A program made the translations under genes and the position numbers. Below, in pieces: positions 9,756-18,297 of a stretch of 64,000 bases of DNA (its first letter is position 1; each line of letters starts with the position of its first letter). The notes below the pieces were generated by a model. The model did not search any database. It was given only the letters and a program-made list of their open reading frames with translations, and was not told the DNA's origin. This DNA is from Liquorilactobacillus uvarum DSM 19971 (GTDB lineage: Bacteria > Bacillota > Bacilli > Lactobacillales > Lactobacillaceae): contig NZ_AZEG01000002.1 in assembly GCF_001434935.1 (NCBI RefSeq), forward strand, positions 62,001-126,000, written 5' to 3'.

Positions 9756-10388
9756 GTGTTAGAAATGTATTTGTTTATCAACCCAATAGGTGGCGACTGC
9801 TACCATTCAGAGCAGAACATACTAAGACTAGTAGATCAGTTAGACGAAGAGGTTAGGTTTAGTTTCATTCCGCTTTTGAATTTGCAGACAGTAAGTTCAG
9901 TTATGCGAAGGAAAAATATCCCTCTAAATGATTTGCAAGCACGCAATCAAATTTTCAATAACATTTACCAAGCGTCTCTTGATTATAAAGCTGCTTCATT
10001 TCAAGGAAAGCGTTGTGGTCGTAATTATTTGTTGAAACTTCAAGAGCAGATTGTTGACTTCGAAAATGAATACAGCGAAGACATTGCTCAAAGGGTTGCT
10101 CATGCAAGCAATTTAGATTGCGCTATGTTTAGTGATGATCGTCACTCATCATTTACTATTAATTCATTCAAACAAGATCAAAAAATGGCCGCTGAAATGA
10201 ATGTTCGTGAACATCCAACTGTCGTTGTTTATAATTTAGATGGTGTGGATTATGGAGTTTCATTCACTGGTTGTGATTCTTATGAGCTATTGAAACAGTT
10301 ATGCACAGGCCAGCTAAACGAAGATATTGTTTTGAAACACAAGGCATCTGCTAAAAAGCATCACTATACCTCTCTGCATATTCTATAG
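9756..10388 (+). CDS. spxH: SpxH/YjbH-like thioredoxin-fold adaptor
   Basis: This DsbA-family thioredoxin-fold protein is the likely ortholog of YjbH/SpxH, which delivers Spx to ClpXP. The GTG at 9756 is chosen because GGAGGA ends seven bases before it; the product is then 210 aa and begins directly at the first strand MYLFINPIGG. The helix after it carries a single Cys (GGDC) where B. subtilis YjbH has a CxxC. The His/Cys-rich N-terminal segment of the Bacillus protein is absent. A cis-Pro-like REHPTVVVYN element (about residues 150-159) fits the fold. The neighbours pepF, coiA, mecA and spx support the assignment. Confidence 0.82.
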   Translation: MLEMYLFINPIGGDCYHSEQNILRLVDQLDEEVRFSFIPLLNLQTVSSVMRRKNIPLNDLQARNQIFNNIYQASLDYKAASFQGKRCGRNYLLKLQEQIVDFENEYSEDIAQRVAHASNLDCAMFSDDRHSSFTINSFKQDQKMAAEMNVREHPTVVVYNLDGVDYGVSFTGCDSYELLKQLCTGQLNEDIVLKHKASAKKHHYTSLHIL

Positions 10389-10454
10389 TTCTTACAAGAT
10401 GCAACAATTTCAAAATGTTTTAATCTCAATTGCGTTTATTTCAAAATTGCTCAA

Positions 10455-10489
10455 CGAGTCCTGCTTTTTAGTGGTGCTCGCTTTTTTTT
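10455..10489 (+). terminator. terminator after spxH
   Basis: A ten-position stem with one mismatch and a few G-T pairs (CGAGTCCTGC/GTGGTGCTCG) is followed directly by T8. Confidence 0.7.
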
Positions 10490-10493
10490 ACCC

Positions 10494-10535
10494 AAAATGG
10501 ACTGTACCCAATTTAGTTTGAGCACAGTCCATTTT
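10494..10535. repeat. perfect 12-bp inverted repeat between spxH and pepF
   Basis: AAAATGGACTGT (10494-10505) pairs with ACAGTCCATTTT (10524-10535) across an 18-base loop. It has no clear T-tract on either side. It may terminate the leftward pepF transcript or be a relic repeat. The rest of the gap 10389-10778 shows no gene. Confidence 0.6.
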
Positions 10536-10778
10536 CTATATTAACATTGAAAAAACATCTTCTCCGTCGTAATTCTCCCTCACCTAGTCAGAAATAGTTC
10601 ACGTTAAGCATTCTTTTCCATTATTCTGAACTCCATTCCAATTCTAGAAAATCTTATTCCGTTAATTTAGAGAACGATTACGAGTAGCATACGTGAAACT
10701 CAATTCGGTTGCTTGTTGAAGCAATCTTTTCTCGTCGTGATTCTGTCTTCAGCTATGAAAATTACCTTTTGTATGTGC

Positions 10779-12587
10779 TTAATCCAGTTCAACTATTAAT
10801 TTCTCCAACTCATTCAATCTTTTTTCAAAAAGATCAAAAGCTGAATCAAGATAAGATGGCTGCGTCATATCGACTCCTGCTTTTTTTACAATTTCAATTG
10901 GGTAATCTGAACTTCCAGCGTTTAAGAATCTCAGATAATCCTTCGGCCCTTCACTTAAAATTTTCTGTGCGAGGGCAGATGCGGCTGCAAAACCAGTTGC
11001 GTATTGATAAACGTAAAAGTCATAGTAAAAATGCGGAATACGTTCCCATTCATAAGCTATCTCAGGATCATTAAAAATGTCCGGCCCATAATAGTGTTTA
11101 TTCAGCTCACCATAAAAATCATTCATTTCTTTAGCAGTTATAGGCTTTTGAGCAGCATCTTGCTCATGAATCCACTGCTCAAATTCAGCGAATTGTGTCT
11201 GTCTGAAGACAGTGCCTTTAAAACCATCCAGATAATGATTAAGAATATATGCTTTAATATGTGGATCTTCTGTATGTTCAAGCAAATATTGCGTCAATAG
11301 ATTTTCATTCGTAGTTGATGCAATTTCAGCAACAAAAATTGAATAATCACTGTACTGATATTCTTGACTAGCTTTGCTAGCATAAGTATGCATACTATGC
11401 CCCATCTCATGTATCAAAGTAAAGAGACTTTCAAGATTGTTTTGCCAATTCAAAAGAATATATGGTGCTGTATCATACATACCAGAGGAATATGCACCGC
11501 TGCGTTTCCCTTTATTCTCAACAACATCAATCCATCTACTTTCAAAAGCTTCTTTCACTCTTGCTGTATAATTACTTCCCAAAACATTCAAAGCTTTTAA
11601 AACAATATCTTGTGCATCCTTATAAGCATATGTTTTACCCGGAATTTTTGTTATTGGTGTATAAAGGTCATACATATGAACTTCATCTATCTTTAAAACC
11701 TTTTTCCTTAACGAAACATATCTGTGTAGCAAGGACAGATGATAGTTTACACGCTCAACAAGTGTTTTATACACTGAAACAGGGATATTGTTTCTTGTCA
11801 AGGCAGCGCTACGCGCATCAGGATAATGGCGCTTTTGTGCCAAATAATTATGTGTGTGTACATGTGACGAAAGCGATAATGCAAAAGTATTCTGAAATTG
11901 CCGGTATACTTGATACATTCCCTTAAAAGCACCTTGTCTAACATCTCGCTGCGGAGATTCTAACAATCTGCCATAATTTCCATGCGACAACTGAACCAAA
12001 TTATTTTTTGCATCCTGTACTTCCGGAAATTTCAAATCAGAATTATTTAAAACACCAAAAATATTTTCTGAAGTTGCAAAAATATCTGCAGCTCCCGCCA
12101 ATAGTTCTTCTTCTTTTGCCGATAGAAAATGTTCCCTTTGTGCCGTTATTTTGCCGATTAAATGTTTATATGCAGATAATCTTTCGTTTTGTTCAAAATA
12201 TTGTTCTAGCTTCCTTGCAGAGAGTTCTAAAAGCTCCGGTTCGAACCATGAGATTCCTGCTCCAACCCTAGCATACAGTTGTCGCGCTCTAGTAATCATC
12301 CCCTGATAATGTTTGTTGCCTGTATCTTGATCATTTTTTAAATTAGCATACACAAATACTTTTTCCATTCTTCGTTCAAGTTGCAAGATTGTCTCTAGGG
12401 CCTCTAGAAATACAGCAGCATTTTTTGACAAAGTACCTTGCCGCCTCTCAACATCAGGAATCATTGCTGCAATATTTTTTAGTTCTTTTTCAAATTCCTC
12501 ATCTGTTTTGAAAATCAAGGTCAGATCCCATGACAATTTGAGTGGAACTTCTTCACGCAATGGCAGTTTTATACTTTCTTTTTTCAT
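10779..12587 (-). CDS. pepF: oligoendopeptidase F
   Basis: This cytoplasmic M3-family zinc metallopeptidase cleaves peptides of roughly 7-17 residues. The 602 aa length is normal for PepF. The zinc motif LIHEMGHSMH puts the ligands at His393 and His397 and the catalytic Glu at 394. The upstream M3F segment YSSGMYDTAPYILLNW and the downstream E-rich helix FVAEIASTTNENLL (third ligand) are intact. The ATG follows GGGAGGG. It lies downstream of coiA and mecA, the same context as yjbG/pepF in Bacillus, where it is linked to competence and Spx genes. It is probably expressed from its own promoter or by read-through. Confidence 0.95.
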   Translation of the reverse strand: MKKESIKLPLREEVPLKLSWDLTLIFKTDEEFEKELKNIAAMIPDVERRQGTLSKNAAVFLEALETILQLERRMEKVFVYANLKNDQDTGNKHYQGMITRARQLYARVGAGISWFEPELLELSARKLEQYFEQNERLSAYKHLIGKITAQREHFLSAKEEELLAGAADIFATSENIFGVLNNSDLKFPEVQDAKNNLVQLSHGNYGRLLESPQRDVRQGAFKGMYQVYRQFQNTFALSLSSHVHTHNYLAQKRHYPDARSAALTRNNIPVSVYKTLVERVNYHLSLLHRYVSLRKKVLKIDEVHMYDLYTPITKIPGKTYAYKDAQDIVLKALNVLGSNYTARVKEAFESRWIDVVENKGKRSGAYSSGMYDTAPYILLNWQNNLESLFTLIHEMGHSMHTYASKASQEYQYSDYSIFVAEIASTTNENLLTQYLLEHTEDPHIKAYILNHYLDGFKGTVFRQTQFAEFEQWIHEQDAAQKPITAKEMNDFYGELNKHYYGPDIFNDPEIAYEWERIPHFYYDFYVYQYATGFAAASALAQKILSEGPKDYLRFLNAGSSDYPIEIVKKAGVDMTQPSYLDSAFDLFEKRLNELEKLIVELD

Positions 12588-12652
12588 ACTTTCCCTCCCT
12601 TAATCCAAATTACTTTCACTCATCAAATTATAGCCTATTCTAAATTGCAATG

Positions 12653-13699
12653 TTAGTTTTTTTCATTCCTTATTTTCATAATCAAATAAATTTCCTCTTG
12701 AAACTCAAGTGCTATCTGTTTTGCAAATTTATTCCTATCAATAAGTGGAACTTGAAACAAGTAACTATCCAGCCCCTGCAATTGTGTTTGCTGACTTTCT
12801 TCGTGAATCCTTCTTTTTTGCTGAAGCAGGATTTCGGTTCGCCAATAAAACTCTCCTCGATAAAACAGGGGAAATTCATACTTTTTCCGCAAAATCACTG
12901 GCTCCATCTCTTGTACTCTAACGTTCTCCTTGTAGGCAAGTTCTTGTAGTTTTCTGAACATTCCCGCAGAATAATAGCAATTTTTCAAGAAAATATCCTT
13001 CTGTTTGAATCTTTCCTCCGTCGTCAGACTATAGTACTCAATCTGATGATCTTTAAGCATAAATGTCTTTAACTCAACAATGCTTTTAGTGTAAAAATGG
13101 TAGTAACGCAAAGGCAAAAAATCTGCTTGTTGAATTCCAAAAACTAGTTCAAACCTTGATCTTGTAGTATCAAAGTACAGTAAATAAAAACCGAGTTTTT
13201 CTGACCATTGCATGAATTGACTAATTTGTTGCGTAAGTTTTTTTTTAATCTTATAGCGTTGCCCCAAAATCCAGCAAAATTTTAATCCGTTGGTATGATA
13301 CCCCATCGAACGCTCATACATTTTTTTCAAACTTAATGGTGCACACTGAAACTCAAGTACAACGGTTTTTTGCTCTTTATATTTAACAACAATATCAGGT
13401 CTCTGATTCAACATCTTTATATGTTTTTCCAGTTCCCCGTTATATCCTGCTTTTCGATAAGCTGCAAGTATTCTTTTTTTCCCAAGTAGATGTTCAACTG
13501 TTTCTCCTTCCGAAAAAATCTGACACATCCTATTTTTATGAGCAAAATGACTTATTTTAAAATTTCCCTTTTTTAAAATCAATTCTGCATGACATCCTGG
13601 GCACCAATATTGTTCTTCCCGGTTAGCATTAGCAGCTAACACTGATTTTCCATGTGATTTGGCTATCAACATCTGCATCACCCGTAAACAGATACGCAA
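12653..13699 (-). CDS. coiA: competence protein CoiA family
   Basis: This is a CoiA-like protein (PF06054), a late competence factor needed for recombination of incoming DNA in streptococci and Bacillus. The 348 aa product has an N-terminal zinc-finger-like region with YWCPGC (about 30-35), the HFAH motif, and a nuclease-like core (RPDIVVKYKEQKTVVLEFQCA) that resembles PD-(D/E)xK folds. TTG is taken as the start because AGGAGGG lies eight to nine bases upstream. Internal GTG and ATG codons lack such a site. It sits between mecA and pepF as in other Firmicutes. The protein looks complete. Confidence 0.88.
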   Translation of the reverse strand: MRICLRVMQMLIAKSHGKSVLAANANREEQYWCPGCHAELILKKGNFKISHFAHKNRMCQIFSEGETVEHLLGKKRILAAYRKAGYNGELEKHIKMLNQRPDIVVKYKEQKTVVLEFQCAPLSLKKMYERSMGYHTNGLKFCWILGQRYKIKKKLTQQISQFMQWSEKLGFYLLYFDTTRSRFELVFGIQQADFLPLRYYHFYTKSIVELKTFMLKDHQIEYYSLTTEERFKQKDIFLKNCYYSAGMFRKLQELAYKENVRVQEMEPVILRKKYEFPLFYRGEFYWRTEILLQQKRRIHEESQQTQLQGLDSYLFQVPLIDRNKFAKQIALEFQEEIYLIMKIRNEKN

Positions 13700-13822
13700 A
13701 ATGTTATCCCTCCTACCTTTTGTACTTTAATTTGTTCAATAAAAAAACTCCAAACCAAAATTGTATCTCTGGTTCAGAGCTGTCAATCATTATTTACCTT
13801 TAAGGGTTTTTACTGTTTTTTA

Positions 13823-14542
13823 TTATTTGAAATAGTAACGAGCTAGTTCAAGTGCCGAACTGCTTAGTAACTTCTTCCCACGTTCTTGCAGAACATCTGG
13901 GGAAATACTTGCCTGCTCCCCATATTCAACGACTAACGAAAGAGCATCTCTAACTTGACTGTCGCTAGTTTGACCAACGAAGAAAATCAAGTCAAGATAA
14001 TACATGCTATCAAGCAGGTATAACGTAGACGCAATTTCTTCATTGTGCAAAATTTTTGCAGCTTGAACAAAATTTTCAAAATCTTCAAACTTAACTACAA
14101 CATGTCTCTGCTTAACTGTTTTGTCCTTTAAATATTCTGAAACACCATCACCATCATTCTCCAGTGCCTTTTTCTTATTCTTAGATTTAGAAGTAGATAA
14201 CTCCTGACGGATATATTCGGAAACATCTTCGTTAGCTCCAAGAAGAGAAAACTCTCCCTCTTCAGAATTATCACTATTATCCTGATCCTTGCCAGATTGT
14301 TTAGGATCAACTTTACTGATAAACAGTTCAAGACCATTTTTATTTGGAAGCAACTGGAATGTCACAGCATCATTTTCACGAAACTCATGATCAACGTCAA
14401 CTTCCTCTAAAATACTGTAAAAGAAACTTTCAATTTCTTTATGGTTCCCAAGTAGGTCAAGGACAGTAATACCGCGTTCGGTTAAATCCTCGGTTTCAAG
14501 TAACACACGAATTGTGTTATCATTGATTTTCTCCATCTCCAT
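13823..14542 (-). CDS. mecA: adaptor protein MecA
   Basis: This adaptor targets ComK-like substrates, and Spx in some species, to ClpCP. The 239 aa protein has the N-terminal substrate domain beginning MEKINDNTIRVLLETEDL, an acidic serine-rich linker (about 80-130), and the C-terminal ClpC-binding domain with YYLDLIFF and LSLVVEYGEQA. The ATG is preceded by AAGGTGGG. A terminator separates it from spx, so it probably has its own promoter. Its usual client gene spx is immediately upstream but frameshifted here. Confidence 0.94.
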   Translation of the reverse strand: MEMEKINDNTIRVLLETEDLTERGITVLDLLGNHKEIESFFYSILEEVDVDHEFRENDAVTFQLLPNKNGLELFISKVDPKQSGKDQDNSDNSEEGEFSLLGANEDVSEYIRQELSTSKSKNKKKALENDGDGVSEYLKDKTVKQRHVVVKFEDFENFVQAAKILHNEEIASTLYLLDSMYYLDLIFFVGQTSDSQVRDALSLVVEYGEQASISPDVLQERGKKLLSSSALELARYYFK

Positions 14543-14633
14543 CTAGGTCACCCACCTTTCCAGCATACCCTCTCGCTTAATGATAACTAAAAATAAGAAA
14601 TTGTAAAGCACTTTATCTTAAAAAAAGTAAAAT

Positions 14634-14668
14634 ACAGAGGCTGGGACGAATATTGTCTCAACCTCTGT
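14634..14668 (-). terminator. terminator between spx and mecA
   Basis: ACAGAGG-TG-GAC pairs with GTC-CA-CCTCTGT around a 7-base loop. On the minus strand it runs into a tract with seven consecutive T. It ends spx transcription. Confidence 0.85.
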
Positions 14669-14733
14669 ATCAATTTTCAAAAATAACTTCTTGAAAAAGT
14701 CTTTAAATTCTCAAAATTTTCTTTTACAAAGTA

Positions 14734-15131
14734 CTAAAGCCCTGCCATCCTTTGTGCACGCTGTAATTCCAATGCCCGAACTTCACGTGGCAAGAACCGT
14801 CTTATTTCATCTTCATTATAACCGACTTGCAATCTCTTCTCATCCAAAATAATTGGTCTACGCAACAATCCAGGATTTTTCTGAACGAGACTAAACAATT
14901 CCTGCAATGGCATATCATTCAAATCAATGTTCAGCTTCTGATATGCTTTTGAACGCTTAGAAATAATTTCTTCTGTTCCATTTTCTGTCATCTGTAATAT
15001 TTGTTTAATTTCATTAATACTCAGCGGCTCAGAAAAATATTACGCTCTTTAAAAGAAATGTCATGTTCTTTCAACCATGCACGCGCTTTACGACAAGAAG
15101 TGCAACTTGGTGATGTATATAGAGTAACCAT
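14734..15131 (-). pseudogene. spx: spx, frameshifted (Spx/ArsC-like transcriptional regulator)
   Basis: Spx binds the RNA polymerase alpha C-terminal domain and activates thiol-stress genes. Reading starts at the ATG at 15131 behind AAAAGGAG and gives [10 protein letters not shown] with the redox pair Cys10-Cys13, but meets TGA at 15021-15023 after 36 codons. One extra T in the T5 run (15033-15037 on this strand) would restore [11 protein letters not shown] and the rest, ending at 14734 with the [15 protein letters not shown] motif, for 132 aa in all. Everything else is intact, so the loss is recent, a homopolymer base-call error, or slippage-dependent. Canonical -1 slippery heptamers are not present in the right phase. 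Confidence 0.85.
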
Positions 15132-15502
15132 ATTTTTTCGCTCCTTTTCTCCATTAAACCTGTTAACTATAATTAATATCGCCCACAAGCTTATTATACT
15201 ACTTCCATCAAAAAATTAATACCTTTTTTCTTAAATAAAACAAACAAATTAGCAAAAATTATTCATTTAAATGTCCATTTCACTAGTTATTCTTTGCTTT
15301 GTTAACCTTGTTTTTGCTAAATAGCATAACACTAATATTTTAATTTTTTATAAAATTATAGAAAGTATAAATTTTAGATTATAATTAACGAAAAAGGTTC
15401 TTAAAGAAAGCGCTAAACAAGCTTTATTGGTGCTTATGCAAAAAAGCGTTTACACTATAGGTATATATTTTTATCTTAACTCAGAAGAAATCACTCTATA
15501 CT
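15132..15502. other. AT-rich region upstream of spx
   Basis: There is no gene. It holds the spx ribosome binding site and presumably its promoter. Two sites resemble catabolite-responsive elements, AGAAAGCGCTAAAC near 15400-15415 and TGTAAACGCTTTTT (minus strand) near 15441-15454. Neither is a full match to the 14-bp consensus. Confidence 0.4.
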
Positions 15503-16240
15503 TTAGCATTTTACTACCTTGTCAATTTGGGCTACCTCAACTTCAATTGTTCCCGCTTCTTTGCGCGCCTCATCAAGCAGTAGATTAAAATCAATTTTTT
15601 GAGGGAGATGAGTTAGAATAAGTTTTTTTACGGCTGCGTCTTTAGCTAACTTTCCTGATTCAACAGATGTCATATGCCATTTTGGCCCTTTTTTATTAGC
15701 ACTGTAATTTGTATCTGTCATCAAAACATCTGCTCCACGCGCAAAATCTGTCAATTCTGGAATGTAGTCTGTATCCGCAGTAAACACAAAAGTTTTCCCA
15801 TCACTAGTACCTTCAATCCTGACAGCATAAGCAGTGACCGGATGCTTTGTTTTAAGAAAACTAATTACAAAGGGCCCCAGCGAAAGTTTTTGATTTGGAT
15901 CGTATGCTCGGCCAACGGTTGCTTTTGCCCAGGTCAAATCAGCAAAATGCTTCTTATCTAATGTGTGACCATATATCGGTAAGACCTTACCCTCTATGCT
16001 CAAATTGTTTAATTGCCAATAGTATTGTAAAACACCGATATCAGCGATGTGGTCATTGTGATAGTGCGAAAGCAAAACCGCATCAAGTTTCAGTGGATCA
16101 ATATGTTTTTCTAAATTTAATAACGCTCCACTCCCACAATCAAGCAACAAGTTGTACCCATTGCTCTGGACTAAATAACAACTAGTTGCTTGACCATTAT
16201 ATGGATATCCTCCAAAAAAACCCAAGATTGTGATCTTCAT
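15503..16240 (-). CDS. metallo-beta-lactamase-fold hydrolase, YhfI/RNase Z-like
   Basis: The 245 aa protein has the beta-lactamase superfamily zinc site SHYHNDH (about 58-64), a second ligand set at KTKHPVTAYAVR, FTADTDY and the late LTHLPQK His. The architecture fits the YhfI/RNase Z-like group, but the long RNase Z exosite arm is not evident. The GCGSGALLNL segment is typical of this group. The ATG follows AAGGAG. The substrate is unknown. It stands alone and is divergent from the next gene. Confidence 0.82.
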   Translation of the reverse strand: MKITILGFFGGYPYNGQATSCYLVQSNGYNLLLDCGSGALLNLEKHIDPLKLDAVLLSHYHNDHIADIGVLQYYWQLNNLSIEGKVLPIYGHTLDKKHFADLTWAKATVGRAYDPNQKLSLGPFVISFLKTKHPVTAYAVRIEGTSDGKTFVFTADTDYIPELTDFARGADVLMTDTNYSANKKGPKWHMTSVESGKLAKDAAVKKLILTHLPQKIDFNLLLDEARKEAGTIEVEVAQIDKVVKC

Positions 16241-16338
16241 TATTACTAGCTCCTTTTGATATATTTTTTAGCCTTTTACTACCAAGAATTATAACACACG
16301 ACTTAGTAAGCGTTATAATTGAAATGGAGGTGTTTTCT

Positions 16339-16812
16339 TTGAAAATTTTGAATATGACTTTTGGTTCTACCGCTGTTATCTCACAATTGCGCAACAAAAC
16401 ACAAAACCTTGACCTTATACAACTACATCCAGTTTCTAAAGACGAAAATGATATTCTACTGGATTTGTCGAATAAGAAAAGTCCCTTCCATGGCGGAATT
16501 TCGTTTGAAATTCTAAGTGGAACTTTTTTAAAAAAATTAAATTATTATTATTCTTTTTCCTATCTTACCCTCAATACTGAAGAGCAAAAAATTTTTTTGA
16601 CGTTATTCAAACAATCAAATCATAGCAATATAATTCTTGCGCGTTCCTTAAATCACGATTTTAACTATCTTTTATTATCAGCATGGGCTAAACAAGACGA
16701 TTTTCTTATTTGGAGTAACACTAGCCCTCTTTTATTCAATCAAAAATATTTGAATAATCCTAATTATCGAGCACATACGGCCATTTACGAATCCAAAAAT
16801 GATTCATTTTAA
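16339..16812 (+). CDS. unknown protein, 157 aa
   Basis: I do not recognise a family. The TTG at 16339 is chosen because GGAGGTG lies eight bases upstream; the in-frame ATG at 16324 overlaps that site. The protein is soluble-looking, Asn/Ser/Leu-rich, with no signal peptide or membrane segment and no Cys. It begins MKILNMTFGSTAVISQL, which could be a first beta-alpha unit. A TATAAT (16314-16319) just upstream gives it its own promoter. It shares a divergent promoter region with the MBL-fold gene and is followed 112 bp later by the VanX-like gene on the same strand. Confidence 0.65.
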   Translation: MKILNMTFGSTAVISQLRNKTQNLDLIQLHPVSKDENDILLDLSNKKSPFHGGISFEILSGTFLKKLNYYYSFSYLTLNTEEQKIFLTLFKQSNHSNIILARSLNHDFNYLLLSAWAKQDDFLIWSNTSPLLFNQKYLNNPNYRAHTAIYESKNDSF

Positions 16813-16924
16813 ATTTAACTAATCAGAAAAATTCAGTTCGTTTTAAAAAACGGTTACAATAATAATTAGGATATATCAATCTCATCTTTTTTGACCACTA
16901 GTTTATTTATCAAGGGGGCACCCA

Positions 16925-17482
16925 ATGAAAAAAGAAAAAAACGGATTCAGCAATATTCAAAATTTAGATCCATCAATTATTGTGGAACTTCGCTACGCTA
17001 CAACCAACAATTTTACACATCAGATTATTTATGATTTTACAACAGCGATTGCACGAACCGGAACAGCGCAAAAACTGGCCAATGCAAGTTTGACGCTACG
17101 TAAAAAAGGATATCGTTTAAAAATATGGGATGCTTATCGTCCCGTGAGTGCACAGCAAAAATTGTTTGAGGTTTATCCCGATCCGACTTTTGTTTCACCC
17201 CCTGATCCCAACTTCAGCCATCAAAAGGGAGTCACTTTCGACCTAACTATCACTGATTTGAACGGTATTGAGTTAGAAATGCAAACTGGATTTGATGATT
17301 TCTCTAGGCATGCTTATCGTGACAGTCCACGTACAGCTGAACAAGAAAAAAATTATCAGACTTTAGATCAGGCAATGAATACTGCAGGATTTGTTGGCTA
17401 CCCTAACGAATGGTGGGATTATCGTGATACAGAAAGCGATCTTTATGAACCAGTTGCTGCCGATCCAAATGACTATCATTAA
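16925..17482 (+). CDS. VanX-like D-Ala-D-Ala dipeptidase (M15D), variant zinc ligand
   Basis: This is a zinc dipeptidase of the VanX/DdpX family, expected to hydrolyse D-Ala-D-Ala. The 185 aa protein has IWDAYRP with the conserved Arg72, SHQKGVTFDL giving zinc ligands His99 and Asp106, and NEWWDY with the catalytic-base Glu162. The next zinc ligand, His in the EWWH motif of VanX, is Asp165 here. Asp can bind zinc, so activity may be kept. There is no signal peptide, so it is cytoplasmic, as expected for removing D-Ala-D-Ala pools in lactobacilli that use D-Ala-D-Lac. The ATG follows AAGGGGG. No vanHA genes are adjacent. Confidence 0.8.
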   Translation: MKKEKNGFSNIQNLDPSIIVELRYATTNNFTHQIIYDFTTAIARTGTAQKLANASLTLRKKGYRLKIWDAYRPVSAQQKLFEVYPDPTFVSPPDPNFSHQKGVTFDLTITDLNGIELEMQTGFDDFSRHAYRDSPRTAEQEKNYQTLDQAMNTAGFVGYPNEWWDYRDTESDLYEPVAADPNDYH

Positions 17483-17535
17483 ACAACATTTCGAACATTT
17501 ATTTTTGGACATTTAAAAAAATTCACCAATTAAAA

Positions 17536-17577
17536 AAGGAGTTGGTTCAAAATTTAAATTTTGAGCCAGCACCTTTA
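17536..17577 (+). terminator. terminator after the VanX-like gene
   Basis: The stem AAAGGAGTTGGTTCAAAAT pairs imperfectly with ATTTTGAGCCAGCACCTTT around TTAA. Its TCAAAAT/ATTTTGA core resembles the hairpin at 63661-63696. Confidence 0.75.
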
Positions 17578-17706
17578 TTGATTACGCATGAATGTGTTCC
17601 ATAATTCAAAATTCTTTAAAATCAACCTAATATTTTTGCACTATACTGTTCTAAAAGATCAATCTCCTCGTTCTTCAGTCAACTGTCTAAATAAGGTTAC
17701 AACTAC

Positions 17707-18297
17707 TTATTTCAATAGCTTATCCCACAATATAACTTTCCCAGCTTTTAAAGAGCGTTGAACATCAATTATCCTTTGGTTGGAGCTTCCTCTAAACTGA
17801 AGAGTCAAATCCTTTTTAGGTAACTCAAAACGTCCATCCACCAAAATGTCGATTTTAGAAAGTAACTCTAGCTTATCCTCAGAATCCCGTAAAAGTTCAT
17901 CCCAGCGATATCCAGTCCAAGACCAAACATCCTTTGTGTTACCAAATTCTGCGTGCATACGATCAACTAACTTCAGACATACCTGTGTATTAAGAAATGG
18001 TTCACCACCCAAGAGTGTGAGACCTTGGCAGTAATCCTCACCTAGATCATTAATAATAGTATCTTCTAAGCCTTTAGTATAGGGAGTTCCGTAATGAAAG
18101 CTCTGTGCAACTTTGTTATAACAGCCAGGACAAGCAAATTTGCAGCCGCTGACATAAATGCTGCACCTTACGCCTTCACCATCTACAAAATTAAACGGCT
18201 TATAATCTGCAATGTATTCTTGACTTAAGTCGCTAGCAAGCCATTCTTCTGGTTTGGGGTTACGCGGTTTACGCTCTTTTTTTATTCTATTCTGCAT
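17707..18297 (-). CDS. nrdG: anaerobic ribonucleotide reductase activase NrdG
   Basis: This radical-SAM enzyme generates the glycyl radical on NrdD. The 4Fe-4S motif CKFACPGC places its cysteines at 52, 56 and 59 of the 196 aa product, followed by LTLLGGEPF, the GGE SAM-binding motif. The ATG at 18297 (GGATGG upstream) is chosen over an in-frame upstream ATG because it overlaps the nrdD stop region by 11 bp, the usual coupling. It ends the nrdDG operon. Confidence 0.95.
   Translation of the reverse strand: MQNRIKKERKPRNPKPEEWLASDLSQEYIADYKPFNFVDGEGVRCSIYVSGCKFACPGCYNKVAQSFHYGTPYTKGLEDTIINDLGEDYCQGLTLLGGEPFLNTQVCLKLVDRMHAEFGNTKDVWSWTGYRWDELLRDSEDKLELLSKIDILVDGRFELPKKDLTLQFRGSSNQRIIDVQRSLKAGKVILWDKLLK

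Noticed and set aside
10709-11074. A 121-codon plus-strand frame
   Set aside because: It overlaps the 3' end of pepF, has no ribosome binding site and shows no family features.
15021-15040. Programmed -1 frameshift signal in spx
   Set aside because: The codons around the T5 run (AAT ATT TTT CTG) do not contain a canonical X XXY YYZ heptamer in phase, and no downstream pseudoknot was recognised.
15400-15455. Two catabolite-responsive elements before spx
   Set aside because: Each matches only part of the 14-bp consensus, so they are only noted as weak resemblance.
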